A stretch of 62,640 nucleotides of DNA from Chthoniobacterales bacterium (GTDB taxonomy: Bacteria; Verrucomicrobiota; Verrucomicrobiia; Chthoniobacterales; UBA10450): assembly GCA_003244145.1 (NCBI GenBank), contig QHBM01000136.1, forward strand, positions 1-62,640, in the 5' to 3' direction. Of this stretch, positions 1 to 9,025 are shown in pieces; the stretch's first letter is position 1; each line of letters opens with the position of its first letter. The notes beneath the pieces are model-generated. The model searched no databases, was not told the origin of the DNA, and saw only the letters and a program-made list of their open reading frames with translations. Both the position numbers and the translations under genes were made by a program.

Positions 1-1088
1 GCCGTGCCGTGCGTCGCTTCGAAGACGGCGTGGCCGGTGATGTAATTGATGTTTCCGCCCGGCGCGATGCCGATGCCGCCCACCTGGGCCGCGAGCGCGT
101 CGCTCAGGTAATCGCCGTTCAGGTTCAACGTCGCGATCACGTCGAAATCTTCCGGCCGCGTCAACACCTGTTGCAGGGTGATGTCCGCGATCGCGTCCTT
201 GATCACAATTCCGGCGCCCGGTTTGCCCATCGGAATTTTGCACCACGGCCCGCCGTCGATTTCTTCCGCGCCGAAATATTGTTTGGCGATTTCGTAGCCC
301 CAATCGCGGAACGCGCCTTCGGTGAACTTCATGATGTTGCCCTTGTGCACCATCGTCACACTCTTGCGCTTGTTTAGGATCGCGTAACTGATCGCGCTAT
401 GGATCAGGCGCACGCTGCCGGAGCGGCTCACCGGTTTGATCCCGACGCCGACCAGGACTTCGTCGCCTTCCGGCGCGCCGACCGATTTCCAAAAATCCGC
501 CGCTTTCTTTTTGGTCCCGAAACGGATTTTGTCGAACGCCTTGGGAAATTCCTTCTCGATGAAGCTGAGAATCTTCGCCGCTTCCGGGCTGCCGGCCTTG
601 TATTCGATCCCCGCGTAAATGTCTTCCGTGTTCTCGCGGAAGATCACCATGTCCACCTTCTCCGGATGTTTCACGGGTGAGGGGACGCCTTTGAAATATT
701 GCACCGGCCGCAGGCAAACGAAGAGGTCGAGCAATTGTCGCAGTGCCACGTTGAGCGACGAGATGCCGCCGCCGACTGGCGTAGTCAGCGGTCCCTTGAT
801 CCCGACCAGATATTCGCGAAAGCCCTCGACCGTATCGTCTGGCAGCCATTCATCGAACTTGTCCTTGGCCGCCTGTCCGGCGAAAACTTCGAACCAGATA
901 ATCTTCTTCGTGCCGCCGTAGGCTTTCTCGACCGCGGCATCGAGCACGCGTTCGCTCGCCGCCCAGATATCGGGCCCGGTGCCGTCTCCGCGAATGAACG
1001 GAATGACCGGCCGATCCGGCACGATAAGTTTGCCTTCAGATTTCGAAATCTTGTCGCCCGCGGGCGGAGTGAGGTCTTTGTATGCCAT
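1..1088 (-). CDS. icd: NADP-type isocitrate dehydrogenase, 3' end outside the window
   Basis: Oxidative decarboxylation of isocitrate to 2-oxoglutarate in the TCA cycle, cytosolic. Reading the minus strand from ATG at 1088 gives [13 protein letters not shown] and 362 codons that stay open to the window edge, so the C-terminal part is missing. Hallmarks of the E. coli Icd type are visible in order: [13 protein letters not shown] near the N-terminus, [13 protein letters not shown] (substrate loop with the regulatory serine position), [52 protein letters not shown], and [17 protein letters not shown]. No other start fits the family better. It is a core metabolic gene and marks the edge of ordinary chromosome. 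Identification is from motifs I recognise; confidence is high. Confidence 0.96.
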   Translation of the reverse strand, partial: MAYKDLTPPAGDKISKSEGKLIVPDRPVIPFIRGDGTGPDIWAASERVLDAAVEKAYGGTKKIIWFEVFAGQAAKDKFDEWLPDDTVEGFREYLVGIKGPLTTPVGGGISSLNVALRQLLDLFVCLRPVQYFKGVPSPVKHPEKVDMVIFRENTEDIYAGIEYKAGSPEAAKILSFIEKEFPKAFDKIRFGTKKKAADFWKSVGAPEGDEVLVGVGIKPVSRSGSVRLIHSAISYAILNKRKSVTMVHKGNIMKFTEGAFRDWGYEIAKQYFGAEEIDGGPWCKIPMGKPGAGIVIKDAIADITLQQVLTRPEDFDVIATLNLNGDYLSDALAAQVGGIGIAPGGNINYITGHAVFEATHGT

Positions 1089-1256
1089 AGGGGGAGGACT
1101 CTAAGTAGAAATTACCATGTGGAAAGTAGAATGGAGCTGGCGGGAGCCGTGCGACATAGACGGAGCCCGAAGGGGTGAGCGAGCGGTATCGAGCGAATCA
1201 AGTCACAGGTCGGAGGGGAGATCGGAGGTCTCCGCCCACTCCGCCCAAGCCCGGCG

Positions 1257-4200
1257 CTAGTGCAGATTATAGACTTCGATCACTCCTACGCCGGTCCCGC
1301 TGTTCTTTCCGGAGATGATCGTAGTGTGGGGGCCGGGCAAGAGCGTGGTAAGGATGGCCGACTCCAGATCGTTTGGCGGTTGAAGGCCTGTCGTGCGCAG
1401 CTCGCTCTCCTGCGAGAGCTGGGTCTGATCATTCACCTTCCAGTTGTCATTCGTGCCGATAAGAGCGCCCTGCGCGTCATGCAACTCCAGGCTCGGATTC
1501 GCCAGTGGATTAGCGATACCTAGCCCCGCGAGGGAGGGTCCAATTCCACGAATCAGGATTTTACTCGGCTGGCTGCTACCTCCAAGAATGAATCCGCCAA
1601 TCATGACACCGTCACCGGTGTCGACAAAGCCGCGCGTACTGATGTTGACCATCTCTGCATCGGCGGCTTGGTCCAGATCATAGATTTCTACCACGCCAAT
1701 CCCAGCCCCCCCGTTCACGCCGCGCATAATTGCCGTGTAAAGACCAGGCGAGAGGGTCCGGACGATCGCCGACTCGAGGTCGTCCATTGGGGCCAAGCCG
1801 GTCGCTGCCAGCTGCGCCTCTTGCGACTGCTGGGTTTGGTCGTCGATTTTCCAATTATCGTTGGTGGCGATGATTTGAGTCTGGTCATGTAGTTCCAGAA
1901 CAGGATTAGCGAGACGCCCGGCCAAAGGCACTCCATTTATCTTCAAGGAAGGTCCTATCGCGCGAACGATCACTTTTTTCGGCACGGTGCCGGTAACGAT
2001 AAAGCCGCCGATCAGAATGTTAGGATCTTGAGCTATCTGCAGCCGCGTGGCGACATTGAGCGCCTGCGTTGATTTAGGCGACACGAGCAGGTATTTCGCC
2101 GCGCTCGGGATGCCGTTGGTGAAAACAGTGATCGACGAAGGGCCCAGCGCTACATTGTTGCTCAAAGGCACTGAGGTATAGCTCGTATCCGACCAGCCTG
2201 AGGTTGGATCAACCTGGAGATAGCTTACCTGGGTGTTATCAATGTTGCGCAACTGGACCACCGGATAGTTGGTGGGTGAATCGTTGAAGCTCCCGTAAGA
2301 AGCCTGTGACACGCCTTTGAAACGCACTCCAGCCAGGGACAGTTTCGACGCGCGATTAGCTATTGCCGGTGACGTCGTGATTTGCGGTTGCCATGCGCTA
2401 TTGAACTTAAGGCCAACGTCGTAAAGCTCCGAGATCACGAGAGCGTTTCCGTTAGCGTCCCGCCCGCCCGCGAGGAGCACCTTGCCGTTCAACAAAAGGG
2501 TAGCTGTCTGTGAAGAGTGTTCCGTCGCAAGGTTAGCGGTCGCGCTCCAGGTGCCAGTCGCCGGATCATAAAGTTCCGCGCTGGACAGGGCGCCATTGCT
2601 CCCTGTCCCGCCGGCCACGAGAACTTTGCCGTTAGGCAGCAACGTCGCGGTATGATCGTGGCGTGCGGTAGCCAGGCTTCCGGTCACACTGAGAGATTGA
2701 TTCGCAGGGTCATAGAGTGCGGTGTAGGTCAGCGCTCCGCCGCTTAGTTGGCCTCCGGCAAGAAGCACCTTGCCATTCGGCAGTAAAGTGGCAGTGCGCG
2801 CGTAGCGCCCCGGCGCGTTGAGGGCGATAATGTTTGTCGAAGTTCCGGCCCTGGGATCGTAGAGCTCAAAGCTTTCCGTGTTGAAACCTTCAACAACAAG
2901 CACCTTGCCGTCGGGCAGCAAGGTAGCGGTGTGACTGCGCCGCGGGTTCAACATGTTTCCGGTGGCCGTCCAGATCCCGGTTCCAGGATCATAGAGTTCA
3001 GCGCTGGCGAGAAGCCCGCCTCCGGCGCTTTCTCCTCCCGCGACGTATACCTTTCCGTTAGGCAACAACGTCGCGGTATGAAGATCGCGTCCGACGCCCA
3101 GGCTTCCGGTAGCAGACCAGGTTCCAGTAGCCGGATCGAATAGTTCAGCGCTGGCCACCGGACTCCCGCCACTTCCGATCCCGCCCGCGACCAGTACCTT
3201 GCCGTTCGCCAGCAACGTCGCGGTATGCGAATGACGCGCCGCACCGAGGTTGCCGGTAAGAGCGCAGAGGCTAGTAGCCGGGTCGTAGATTTCCGCCAAA
3301 TTGCGCGCCGCCCCGAACTGATCAGCGCCGCCGGCGAGGAGGACGCGACCGTCGGGCAAAATAGTAGCGGTGTGGGATAAGGTAGGTGCCACCAGCGGTC
3401 CCGTGTTGGCCCATATTCCAAGCGCGGGATCGTAAAGTTCGCAGCTGGCGATGTCGCTGCCGACCGGCCCGCTTCCTGCCGTGACCAGGACCTTGCCGTT
3501 GGGAAGCATGGTTGCCGTGTGGCCATCGCGGCCCTCATTCAAACTACCCGTCGCTGTCCATTGGCCATTCGCCGGATCGTAGAGCTCGGCAATTGGAACC
3601 ACATGGCCGGTACCGTCCCCTCCGCCGACCACCAGCACCTTGCCATTGGGCAGCAAGGTGGTGGTGTGAATAAACCGCGCATTGCCCATGCTGCCGGTTG
3701 CGGCCCACCCTCCGGTCTGCGGATCGTAAAGTTCGCTGCTGGTAAGCGGCGGGCCGGAGGAACCGCCCCCTCCCGCTACCAGGACCTTTCCATTGGCCAG
3801 CAAAGTAGCCGCGGCAGTATAGCGAGGAGTAATGAGACTCGCAGTGGCGCTCCACGTTCCGCTCGCCGGGTCGTAAATCTCGCTGGTACCCAGCACACTG
3901 CCTCCGGTAGAAAAGCCGCCGGTGACGAGAACCTTGCCATTCGGTAATAACACGGCCAGATGATCGGCGCGGACCGTAGAGAGATTTCCGGTATTACTCC
4001 AGGTGCCGCTCGCCGGGTCGTACAATTCGGCCGTCGAAAATCGATTACTCCCATCCGTGCCACCGCTTACCAGGACCTTGCCATTAGCTAATAGAGTCGC
4101 CGTAAATTCACGGCGAGAGGTGGACATGCTTCCGGTAACCGCCCACGCTCCCTTTATCGGATCATACAGTTCTGCCGTCGCGGTTGAGCCGCCAGCGACG

Positions 4201-4547
4201 AGCACTCGTCCATTCGGAAGGAGTGTTGCCGTCCCGAAGAACCGCGGCGTTGCCATGCTGCCGGTAGCGCTCCACCTGCCCGTGGCCGGATTGTACAATT
4301 CCGCGCTCGCTTGAGCGGAATTATTACTATCAGAAAATCCTCCTGCCACCAGCACCCTCCCATCGGGTAGAAGCGTGGTGGTGTGGGCGTGCCTGACCGT
4401 AGCGAGAGAGCCGGTGAGACTAAAGGTGAACGGAGCGCCGTTCGCCGGGGGTGCCAGCATCCCTGTTAAGAGTAGTGCGAATATGGGGGAAAACCCAGTC
4501 AGGTTTCCCCTTCGGGAACAAAGACGCTTCGAAACTCCGGTCGACAT
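1257..4547 (-). CDS. Large exported Kelch-like repeat protein with duplicated C-terminal domain
   Basis: Product of 1096 residues. The N-terminus has a basic stretch and a hydrophobic core (FSPIFALLLTGML) ending at PPANGA, which looks like a Sec signal peptide. From about residue 40 to 735 I count 14 repeats of roughly 49 residues, each with the pattern R..HTATLLPNGKVLVAGG, then ELYDPATGTW, then ATGSL. This is the Kelch/galactose-oxidase propeller motif, enough for two seven-bladed propellers. The last 260 residues are two copies of a domain of about 130 residues containing IGGF, RAIGPSL, ELHD, ATNDNWK, DDLESAI and VxEIYDL; I know this tail from Verrucomicrobia proteins but cannot assign a function. 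No PEP-CTERM or other anchor is seen at the C-terminus. It is divergent from the next gene across a 104 bp gap. Extracellular binding or adhesion is a guess. Confidence 0.85.
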   Translation of the reverse strand: MSTGVSKRLCSRRGNLTGFSPIFALLLTGMLAPPANGAPFTFSLTGSLATVRHAHTTTLLPDGRVLVAGGFSDSNNSAQASAELYNPATGRWSATGSMATPRFFGTATLLPNGRVLVAGGSTATAELYDPIKGAWAVTGSMSTSRREFTATLLANGKVLVSGGTDGSNRFSTAELYDPASGTWSNTGNLSTVRADHLAVLLPNGKVLVTGGFSTGGSVLGTSEIYDPASGTWSATASLITPRYTAAATLLANGKVLVAGGGGSSGPPLTSSELYDPQTGGWAATGSMGNARFIHTTTLLPNGKVLVVGGGDGTGHVVPIAELYDPANGQWTATGSLNEGRDGHTATMLPNGKVLVTAGSGPVGSDIASCELYDPALGIWANTGPLVAPTLSHTATILPDGRVLLAGGADQFGAARNLAEIYDPATSLCALTGNLGAARHSHTATLLANGKVLVAGGIGSGGSPVASAELFDPATGTWSATGSLGVGRDLHTATLLPNGKVYVAGGESAGGGLLASAELYDPGTGIWTATGNMLNPRRSHTATLLPDGKVLVVEGFNTESFELYDPRAGTSTNIIALNAPGRYARTATLLPNGKVLLAGGQLSGGALTYTALYDPANQSLSVTGSLATARHDHTATLLPNGKVLVAGGTGSNGALSSAELYDPATGTWSATANLATEHSSQTATLLLNGKVLLAGGRDANGNALVISELYDVGLKFNSAWQPQITTSPAIANRASKLSLAGVRFKGVSQASYGSFNDSPTNYPVVQLRNIDNTQVSYLQVDPTSGWSDTSYTSVPLSNNVALGPSSITVFTNGIPSAAKYLLVSPKSTQALNVATRLQIAQDPNILIGGFIVTGTVPKKVIVRAIGPSLKINGVPLAGRLANPVLELHDQTQIIATNDNWKIDDQTQQSQEAQLAATGLAPMDDLESAIVRTLSPGLYTAIMRGVNGGAGIGVVEIYDLDQAADAEMVNISTRGFVDTGDGVMIGGFILGGSSQPSKILIRGIGPSLAGLGIANPLANPSLELHDAQGALIGTNDNWKVNDQTQLSQESELRTTGLQPPNDLESAILTTLLPGPHTTIISGKNSGTGVGVIEVYNLH

Positions 4548-4651
4548 ACCCAGCCCCGTTTCTAGCCTTTTCGCCGCCTACCGTCGAACTATTTTTCCGC
4601 CTCCCAAAAATAGGCGTGACTTGATCGGCGATTCTGCTCACACTCGTCGCG

Positions 4652-5578
4652 ATGAACTCGCTGCCTCGTCTCGTGGTGGCTGCTCTCTCCCTCACGGCGG
4701 CTACAGTTGGGCGTGCCCAAACCATCGCTGAGTTGCCCGACGACAAATTCAAACTGCTCGTCGAGAAAATTCAACTCCACTCCAAAGCCATCACCGCGGC
4801 GCGCACCATCCAAAAGTCCTACGACCACTACGCCTCCTGGGTTGACCTTAAGAAAGGCCCGACCGGAAAAGAAAAAGGCATCGACTCTGGCATTCCCGAT
4901 ATCAGCGGCGCACTCCCGGCGATTACCGCTGCCGCTAGCAGTGGTCCCAGCGCCTGGCCGCCGTTGCCAAATGCCGACACGGCCGCGCAAAAACTCGGCG
5001 AGACTACCACCGCTCTCGCGCCGCTGGTGAAGGCCGCGTCGGACTATTATGCGCAGCATCAATACAAGACCGATGGCGCGAAACGCGGGCAGGAATTGCA
5101 TGCGCAGTTGATGCCGTTGTTCGAACAGGCTTTCGGGTTCGAGACGTTGTTGCGGCGGGAGTTGAGCGCGGTGGGGGAGGATATCGAACGGCGAAACCTG
5201 GCGCAGATCGAGAAGGAGCACGGCAAGAACTACGAATGGCATCTGCGCAGTTTCCTGCTTGCGGCGAAAACCCTAGCCGATCTGTTGCCGAACCACACCG
5301 ACGCCGCCATGATCGAGGGCCCGCGTTACAAGGCGCGCTTCGGAAATCTTCAGGCCGCCTACACCCTCTTTACCCAGTACGGGGCGGAGCATCCCGAGGA
5401 ATTGAAGAAGGCGATGCTGGCCACTTCCCTCGAGGATTTTTTCACTGCCACCAAGATCCTCCGCGGCATTCTCGAAGCGCCCAAGCCCGACCGCCAGGTT
5501 TACGTCACGAAAGTGAACGATCTCGCCGCCAAGTACGACGACCTGATCCAGCGGACGACGACGACCGCCGCTCGGTGA
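4652..5578 (+). CDS. Secreted 308-residue protein, possibly DUF3829-like
   Basis: Starts MNSLPRLVVAALSLTAATVGRAQ, a clear Sec signal peptide with a probable cleavage after GRA. There is no lipobox cysteine. The mature part is helical and polar, with repeated N/D-Y patterns (SYDHYASWVDL, DYYAQHQYKTDGAKRG, EHGKNYEWHLRSFL) that resemble the YiiG/DUF3829 family of periplasmic proteins of unknown role; this match is from memory and is tentative. Base composition is normal for the window. It stands alone, divergent from the Kelch gene, and is followed by a repeat-rich spacer. Confidence 0.75.
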   Translation: MNSLPRLVVAALSLTAATVGRAQTIAELPDDKFKLLVEKIQLHSKAITAARTIQKSYDHYASWVDLKKGPTGKEKGIDSGIPDISGALPAITAAASSGPSAWPPLPNADTAAQKLGETTTALAPLVKAASDYYAQHQYKTDGAKRGQELHAQLMPLFEQAFGFETLLRRELSAVGEDIERRNLAQIEKEHGKNYEWHLRSFLLAAKTLADLLPNHTDAAMIEGPRYKARFGNLQAAYTLFTQYGAEHPEELKKAMLATSLEDFFTATKILRGILEAPKPDRQVYVTKVNDLAAKYDDLIQRTTTTAAR

Positions 5579-6343
5579 GGTTTCGGTCTGGGATCGTTAT
5601 TAGTTAATGGGTTGCCGGGACGAAATGAGCGGCGCCCCGAGAATTAGCCCGATAACGATTCGCCAATAACTAGCGAACGCTTTCTGTAAACGGCGGGCAG
5701 GCTGCGGATTTCACGGGATGGAGAAGGATCTGGTCTGGAACGGAGCCGCCGGGATGCGTGCGACGTGGACGGTGAAGCCTGCGAGGTAGCAGGTGAGCTT
5801 TTGGGAGGAAGCGAAATCAATCAGGAAAACAGGAATGGGAGGGCTGTAGCGGCGCTTTGCAAGCGCCGAAATCGACCGCGGATTACGCGGATTTCTCGGA
5901 TGGGGAGGGATCCAATCTGGAAAACCAGGAAGGCCAGGAAAGGGAAATGGATTCAATCAGGAACGGAGCCGGCGGGAGCCGAGCGACGTGGACGGTGAAG
6001 CCTGCGAGGTAGCAGGTGAGCTTTCGGGAGGAAGCGAAATCAAAGCAGGAAAGCAGGAATGGGAGGGCTGTAGCGGCGCTTTGCAAGCGCCGAAATCAAC
6101 CGCGGATTACGCGGATTTCTCGGATGGGGAGGGATCCAATCTGGAAAATCAGGAAAGCAGGAATGGGAGAACTGTAGCGGCGCTTTGCAAGCGCCGAAAT
6201 CAACCGCGGATTACGCGGATTTCTCGGATGGGGAGGGGGAAGTAGGAAATGAGAAGTAAGAAACGTGGAGTTTTCGCAGGAAAACCCAGTAACCTCTAAC
6301 CAATAACCCGCAGACGCTTCGCGATGCGCGCTTTCGGTCAACA
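5579..6343. repeat. Gene-free spacer built from tandem copies of long composite repeats
   Basis: No coding region is credible here. A block of about 100 bp occurs three times (5822-5925, 6046-6149, 6149-6240). It contains GTAGCGGCGCTTTGCAAG with its inverted partner (a short GGCGCTT/AAGCGCC hairpin), then CCGCGGATTACGCGGATTT and CTCGGATGGGGAGG. The first two copies are preceded by a second block of about 75 bp (5741-5819, 5967-6042) containing GACGTGGACGGTGAAGCCTG. The spacer ends with a GACGCTTCGCGATGCG hairpin-like element and AACCAATAAC words at about 6290-6335. The copies differ by few bases, so duplication is recent. Confidence 0.85.
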
Positions 6344-6618
6344 CTAGCCACGATAAATATTGTGCGACCCGATGTCCACCGTGACGACCACATCGGCTTC
6401 GATATAAAAGACCGCGCGCAAGTCCGCCTGAATCTCAACCGCATGCATGTGCGGCCAAAACGTGCAGAAAGTCTATGGATCTTGTGCGTACGTAGGCGAG
6501 GATCAAATGGGTTTGCTTTGAAGATGAGAAAGGCTTTTCTCGCCTTTTCTTGGTCCTGAGGGGACAACTTCGCGAGACTGCGCCAGAACGTGCGAGCTGC
6601 ACGGAAGCGATACTTCAT
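6344..6618 (-). pseudogene. ParE/RelE-type toxin broken by a one-base frameshift
   Basis: The reading frame from ATG at 6618 gives MKYRFRAARTFWRSLAKL, LSPQDQEKARKAFLIFK, and HKIHRLSARFGRT, matching RelE/ParE toxins that recognise their own antitoxin. After FGRT (about 6450) the expected continuation MHAVEIQADLRAVFYIEA then VVVTVDIGSHNIYRG and a stop at 6344-6346 lies in another frame. Restoring one base at that point rejoins the gene. As written the frame runs on into the downstream repeats as unrelated sequence. Its start overlaps the stop of the upstream antitoxin by 4 bp (ATGA), the usual TA arrangement. Either real decay or an assembly indel. Confidence 0.8.
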
Positions 6619-6809
6619 TGATCGCCGGGATATGGTTCATTAAGCGCAGTATCCAGGTCTACGACCCGGCCCGCTTCAATGTCGGCCATTCCCTGCTTGA
6701 ACGATTCAGGAATCCAGGAATCGTCATTTTCGACCACGAACTTGGCCACCTGCGCCCGTTCCTCGGGCGGGAGCGACTTGATCTGCTCGATGATTTCCGC
6801 CGCGCTCAT
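6615..6809 (-). CDS. Small antitoxin of a RelBE/ParDE-like pair
   Basis: Product of 64 residues beginning MSAAEIIEQIKSLPPEERAQ and ending DTALNEPYPGDQ. The N-terminal MSAAExIxxIxxLPxEER segment recurs in two other small genes of this window (25355 and 35381), so they form one local antitoxin family. The acidic C-terminal tail would be the toxin-binding part. It overlaps the broken toxin gene by 4 bp, so it would be translated first. With its toxin frameshifted it may be an orphan. Confidence 0.8.
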   Translation of the reverse strand: MSAAEIIEQIKSLPPEERAQVAKFVVENDDSWIPESFKQGMADIEAGRVVDLDTALNEPYPGDQ

Positions 6810-7499
6810 GGCGAAAGATAACTCCAGAACCCTGATGACGGCAACTCAAGACTTGGGCTTAGACAAATGGGCTGGGTCCACGCTGCCCCGCGCGACCTCT
6901 CAACCCAATAACAGTTAACCATTAACTCGCAGACGCCTCGTGAAGCGCCTGCGTTGACTGTAGGCAATTGTGACCAACAACTGAGCGCGGGACGCGAATG
7001 GCTAGGCGGTGACGCAGCAAAGGTAGCTGGCGCGAGCGCGGGAGAGCGAATGACCAATCAGGAAACCAGGAGGCTAGGAAAAGGAAGACGGAGGTCAGCG
7101 CCGAAAGGGTTCGCGAGCAAGAGGTCAAAGGTCAAAGGTCAGAGGGATCTCCGGGATTCTCAGGTTGAATTATCTCCTCATCCGCGTAATCCGCGTAATC
7201 CGCGTAATCCGCGTAATCCGCGGTCAGAATTTTGGGACGACACGGCGGCCGTCCCTCCAAAGATGATCGGTTTGTAGGGCGTTTCTGTGAAACGCCATCG
7301 CGTTTCTTTTGGGTGGCGTCTGACCCAGACGCCTTACAACACACCGCCCTCTGCGCAACGGCCATTCCCAAACCACTAACGATTAACTAAGAACCCGCAG
7401 ACGCTTCGCGAAGCGTTTCCGCCTGATAACCGATAACCGCGGCGGCGAGCGCCGCCGCTCCCCATGTGCTTGGCTCGGAATGGGTTCGTCATGGCAGAA
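6810..7499. repeat. Gene-free spacer of dispersed short repeats
   Basis: No convincing gene. Seen in order: GTTAACCATTAACTCGCAG with a GACGCCTCGTGAAGCGCC hairpin-like element (about 6915-6955); AGGTCAA heptamers (about 7122-7144); four exact copies of the 9-mer CCGCGTAAT (7182-7217) closed by CCGCGG; a partial GGGACGACACGGCGGCCGTC element (about 7232-7258); GTTTCTGTGAAACGCCATCG (about 7279), which recurs at about 17131; GACGCTTCGCGAAGCGTTTC (about 7393); and GCGGCGGCGAGCGCCGCCGC (about 7440), which recurs at about 8149. Open frames here only read through the repeats. Confidence 0.85.
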
Positions 7500-7799
7500 T
7501 CAAAAGGGAGCTGGAATCATCCCCGCTGAACAGTTCGATCGCAGGAAGAAATGATCAAACAATTCTTCCACCCGAGCCGTCGAACAATTTCCGGTGCGCA
7601 ACCAAATGACCTTTGGTGGGCCGGCGCGCAGAACACTCCGGTCGTGAAAATCCAAATCTTTCGAGACGATGATGAAGCCGCCTTGGGCCGCAAACTCCCA
7701 GACGGCGGCATCAGGCGCAGAGCCTAGTCCGCAATCGTGGACGTGGCAGGCCCCCCAGGGAAAAAGATCAACTTGAACCGCGGATAACGCGGATGGCAC
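7500..7799 (-). pseudogene. DUF5615 PIN-like toxin, N-terminus replaced by an intergenic repeat
   Basis: From about LFPWGACHVHDCGLG onward the product matches the DUF5615 PIN-like family: AAQGGFIIVSKDLDFHDR, then PPKVIWLRTGNCSTARVEEL. In that family the protein normally starts with about 15 more residues carrying the first acidic catalytic position (LLDENLS-like). Here those residues are absent, and the only ATG (7799) lies inside a CCATCCGTGCCATCCGCG repeat that encodes the artificial leader MPSALSAV. The repeat has therefore cut off the real start. The fragment would lack part of the active site, so it is probably inactive. Confidence 0.65.
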
Positions 7800-7920
7800 G
7801 GATGGAGAAGGGAGGAAGGCCGAGGTCAGAAAGCAAAGCTCCTCTTATCCGTGAAATCCGCGTGATCCGCGGTGTAAATCAGTGGGCTATCGTGCGACAG
7901 GTTTTCATCCCACAATAGCT

Positions 7921-8064
7921 TCACCGGCGACGAAGGCAGTCTTGCGTTTCCCTGTCCGCCGCGAACGCGAGGCAGGCGCGAATATCCTCCTCGGTCAGGT
8001 AAGGATAGTCTATATCCTCTGGCAGCCGGTGAATGGCCTGAAGCACTTGATCCTTAACGCTCAT
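7921..8064 (-). CDS. 47-residue chimeric antitoxin-like ORF (DUF433-type tail)
   Basis: ATG at 8064 gives MSVKDQVLQAIHRLPEDIDY followed by PYLTEEDIRACLAFAADRET and a stop. The first half resembles the start of one antitoxin family (MSVKxxVLxAIxxLPxDxDY). The second half resembles the C-terminus of DUF433 proteins, which usually precede DUF5615 toxins, exactly the gene remnant found next. This looks like a deletion fusion of two antitoxin genes. It is separated from the DUF5615 remnant by a 120 bp repeat spacer instead of the usual overlap. Function is doubtful. Confidence 0.5.
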   Translation of the reverse strand: MSVKDQVLQAIHRLPEDIDYPYLTEEDIRACLAFAADRETQDCLRRR

Positions 8065-8219
8065 CGGCAAATCCTTCCTCAACCAATAACTCGCAGACGC
8101 TTCGCGAAGCGTCTCCGTCTGACAACCGACAACTGATAACCGATAACCGCGGCGGCGAGCGCCGCCGCTCCCCATGTGCTCGGCTCGGGAATGGGAACAT
8201 TGATCGAGATTCGTTGTGC
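8065..8219. repeat. Repeat spacer with two strong hairpins
   Basis: Contains CGCAGACGCTTCGCGAAGCG (about 8093-8112, palindromic core CTTCGCGAAG), then AACTGATAACCGATAACCGC words, then GCGGCGGCGAGCGCCGCCGC (about 8149), a near copy of the element at about 7440, including the following CTCCCCATGTGCT. No coding potential. Confidence 0.8.
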
Positions 8220-8483
8220 TCATGCCGGTCCAAGTTCGCGCGCGTGAGGAATGTCGCTGGCACGAAGCGGGCGCACTTTGTCCCTTTCCAGTGTCACCAA
8301 AGCAACGGTGTGCCCGTCATAGCCGACAAATTCCACCTCAAGAGCTTTCCCCTCACCGTGCACGAGCACGGCCGTCCCTACATCGCCTCGCTTCAAACCT
8401 TGCTCTGGCAGATCGGAAGTGAGTGCTACGGGATCTAACTCGTTGATTGCTTTTATAGTTTCGGAAGCGGATGCGCGGAGCAT
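8220..8483 (-). CDS. DUF4926-like small protein
   Basis: The core ELDPVALTSDLPEQGLKRGD, VGTAVLVHGEGKALEVEF, DGHTVALVTLERDKVRPL matches the DUF4926 family, small beta-rich proteins found in TA-like pairs. I chose the ATG at 8483, just before LRASASETIKAINELDP. An alternative ATG at 8513 would overlap the preceding DUF2283 gene by 14 bp. The family often starts right at xxELDxVVL, so even the chosen start may be long. The partner is the DUF2283 gene immediately upstream on the same strand. Confidence 0.65.
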   Translation of the reverse strand: MLRASASETIKAINELDPVALTSDLPEQGLKRGDVGTAVLVHGEGKALEVEFVGYDGHTVALVTLERDKVRPLRASDIPHARELGPA

Positions 8484-8499
8484 CCCTGGTCTCGAAACT

Positions 8500-8700
8500 T
8501 CAAACCGCCTCAAATTCCAAGGCCGAGGTTTTCAAGGTCGATGTTCGTTTGGACAAATAAAGCATTTCAATCCCTACCACTTCGTTCTGCTGGTTGTAAT
8601 CGAGGACCACGCCAGGCGCGACTTCCTCAGACTCAATGATTTTCGAATCGTCTAATCTCAAGTAGAGCGCATCGGCTTCTTTATCCACGTGTAATCTCAT
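8500..8700 (-). CDS. DUF2283 family small protein
   Basis: ATG at 8700 gives MRLHVDKEADALYLRLDDSK, IIESEEVAPGVVLDYNQQNE, VVGIEMLYLS, 66 residues. The pattern of a short beta-rich protein with DxxADALYLRL, VAPGVxLDY and VVGIEIL is typical of DUF2283. The family is often annotated next to small toxin-like genes and its role is unknown. It directly precedes the DUF4926-like gene and follows the ParE gene by 10 bp, so four small genes on this strand (9243 to 8220) form one probable transcription unit. Confidence 0.75.
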   Translation of the reverse strand: MRLHVDKEADALYLRLDDSKIIESEEVAPGVVLDYNQQNEVVGIEMLYLSKRTSTLKTSALEFEAV

Positions 8701-8710
8701 ATTTTGCCCT

Positions 8711-9025
8711 TCATCTTCCGGTCGAATAATACGCCTTAGGTGCGGCCTTTCCAATTCTTGGATCGCGGGAGGCATGAAATACGGAGACAATGACGACAGT
8801 ATCCTCCTCAACGAGGTAAAATATCGAATACGGAAACCGTCGCGTCACAGCCTGTCGCACGTCTCGATAAGCGACGGGATACATTTCTGGATGTCGCTGA
8901 ATTTGAGAGGCGCATGTGTCCACCGCGCGGATAAATTCGGATCCCAGCCCCTTGTCGCGTTCTTCATACCACTCGTAAGCCTCAGTCAAGTCACGCTCGG
9001 CTTCCGGCTTGAAGATGAGATTCAC
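8711..9025 (-). CDS. parE: ParE/RelE-type toxin
   Basis: Product of 104 residues beginning MNLIFKPEAERDLTEAYEWY and containing GLGSEFIRAVDTCASQIQRH, PYSIFYLVEEDTVVIVSVFH and SRDP. This is the ParE toxin fold: helical hairpin, then a beta sheet with RRFPYSIFY. Length is normal for the family and there is no lesion. The start overlaps the antitoxin stop by 4 bp (9022-9025). ParE-type proteins usually inhibit gyrase; the target here is inferred. Confidence 0.88.
   Translation of the reverse strand: MNLIFKPEAERDLTEAYEWYEERDKGLGSEFIRAVDTCASQIQRHPEMYPVAYRDVRQAVTRRFPYSIFYLVEEDTVVIVSVFHASRDPRIGKAAPKAYYSTGR

Noticed and set aside
397-849. Long open frames on both strands across 397-1178
   Set aside because: They overlap the conserved icd coding frame; codon structure and motifs belong to icd only.
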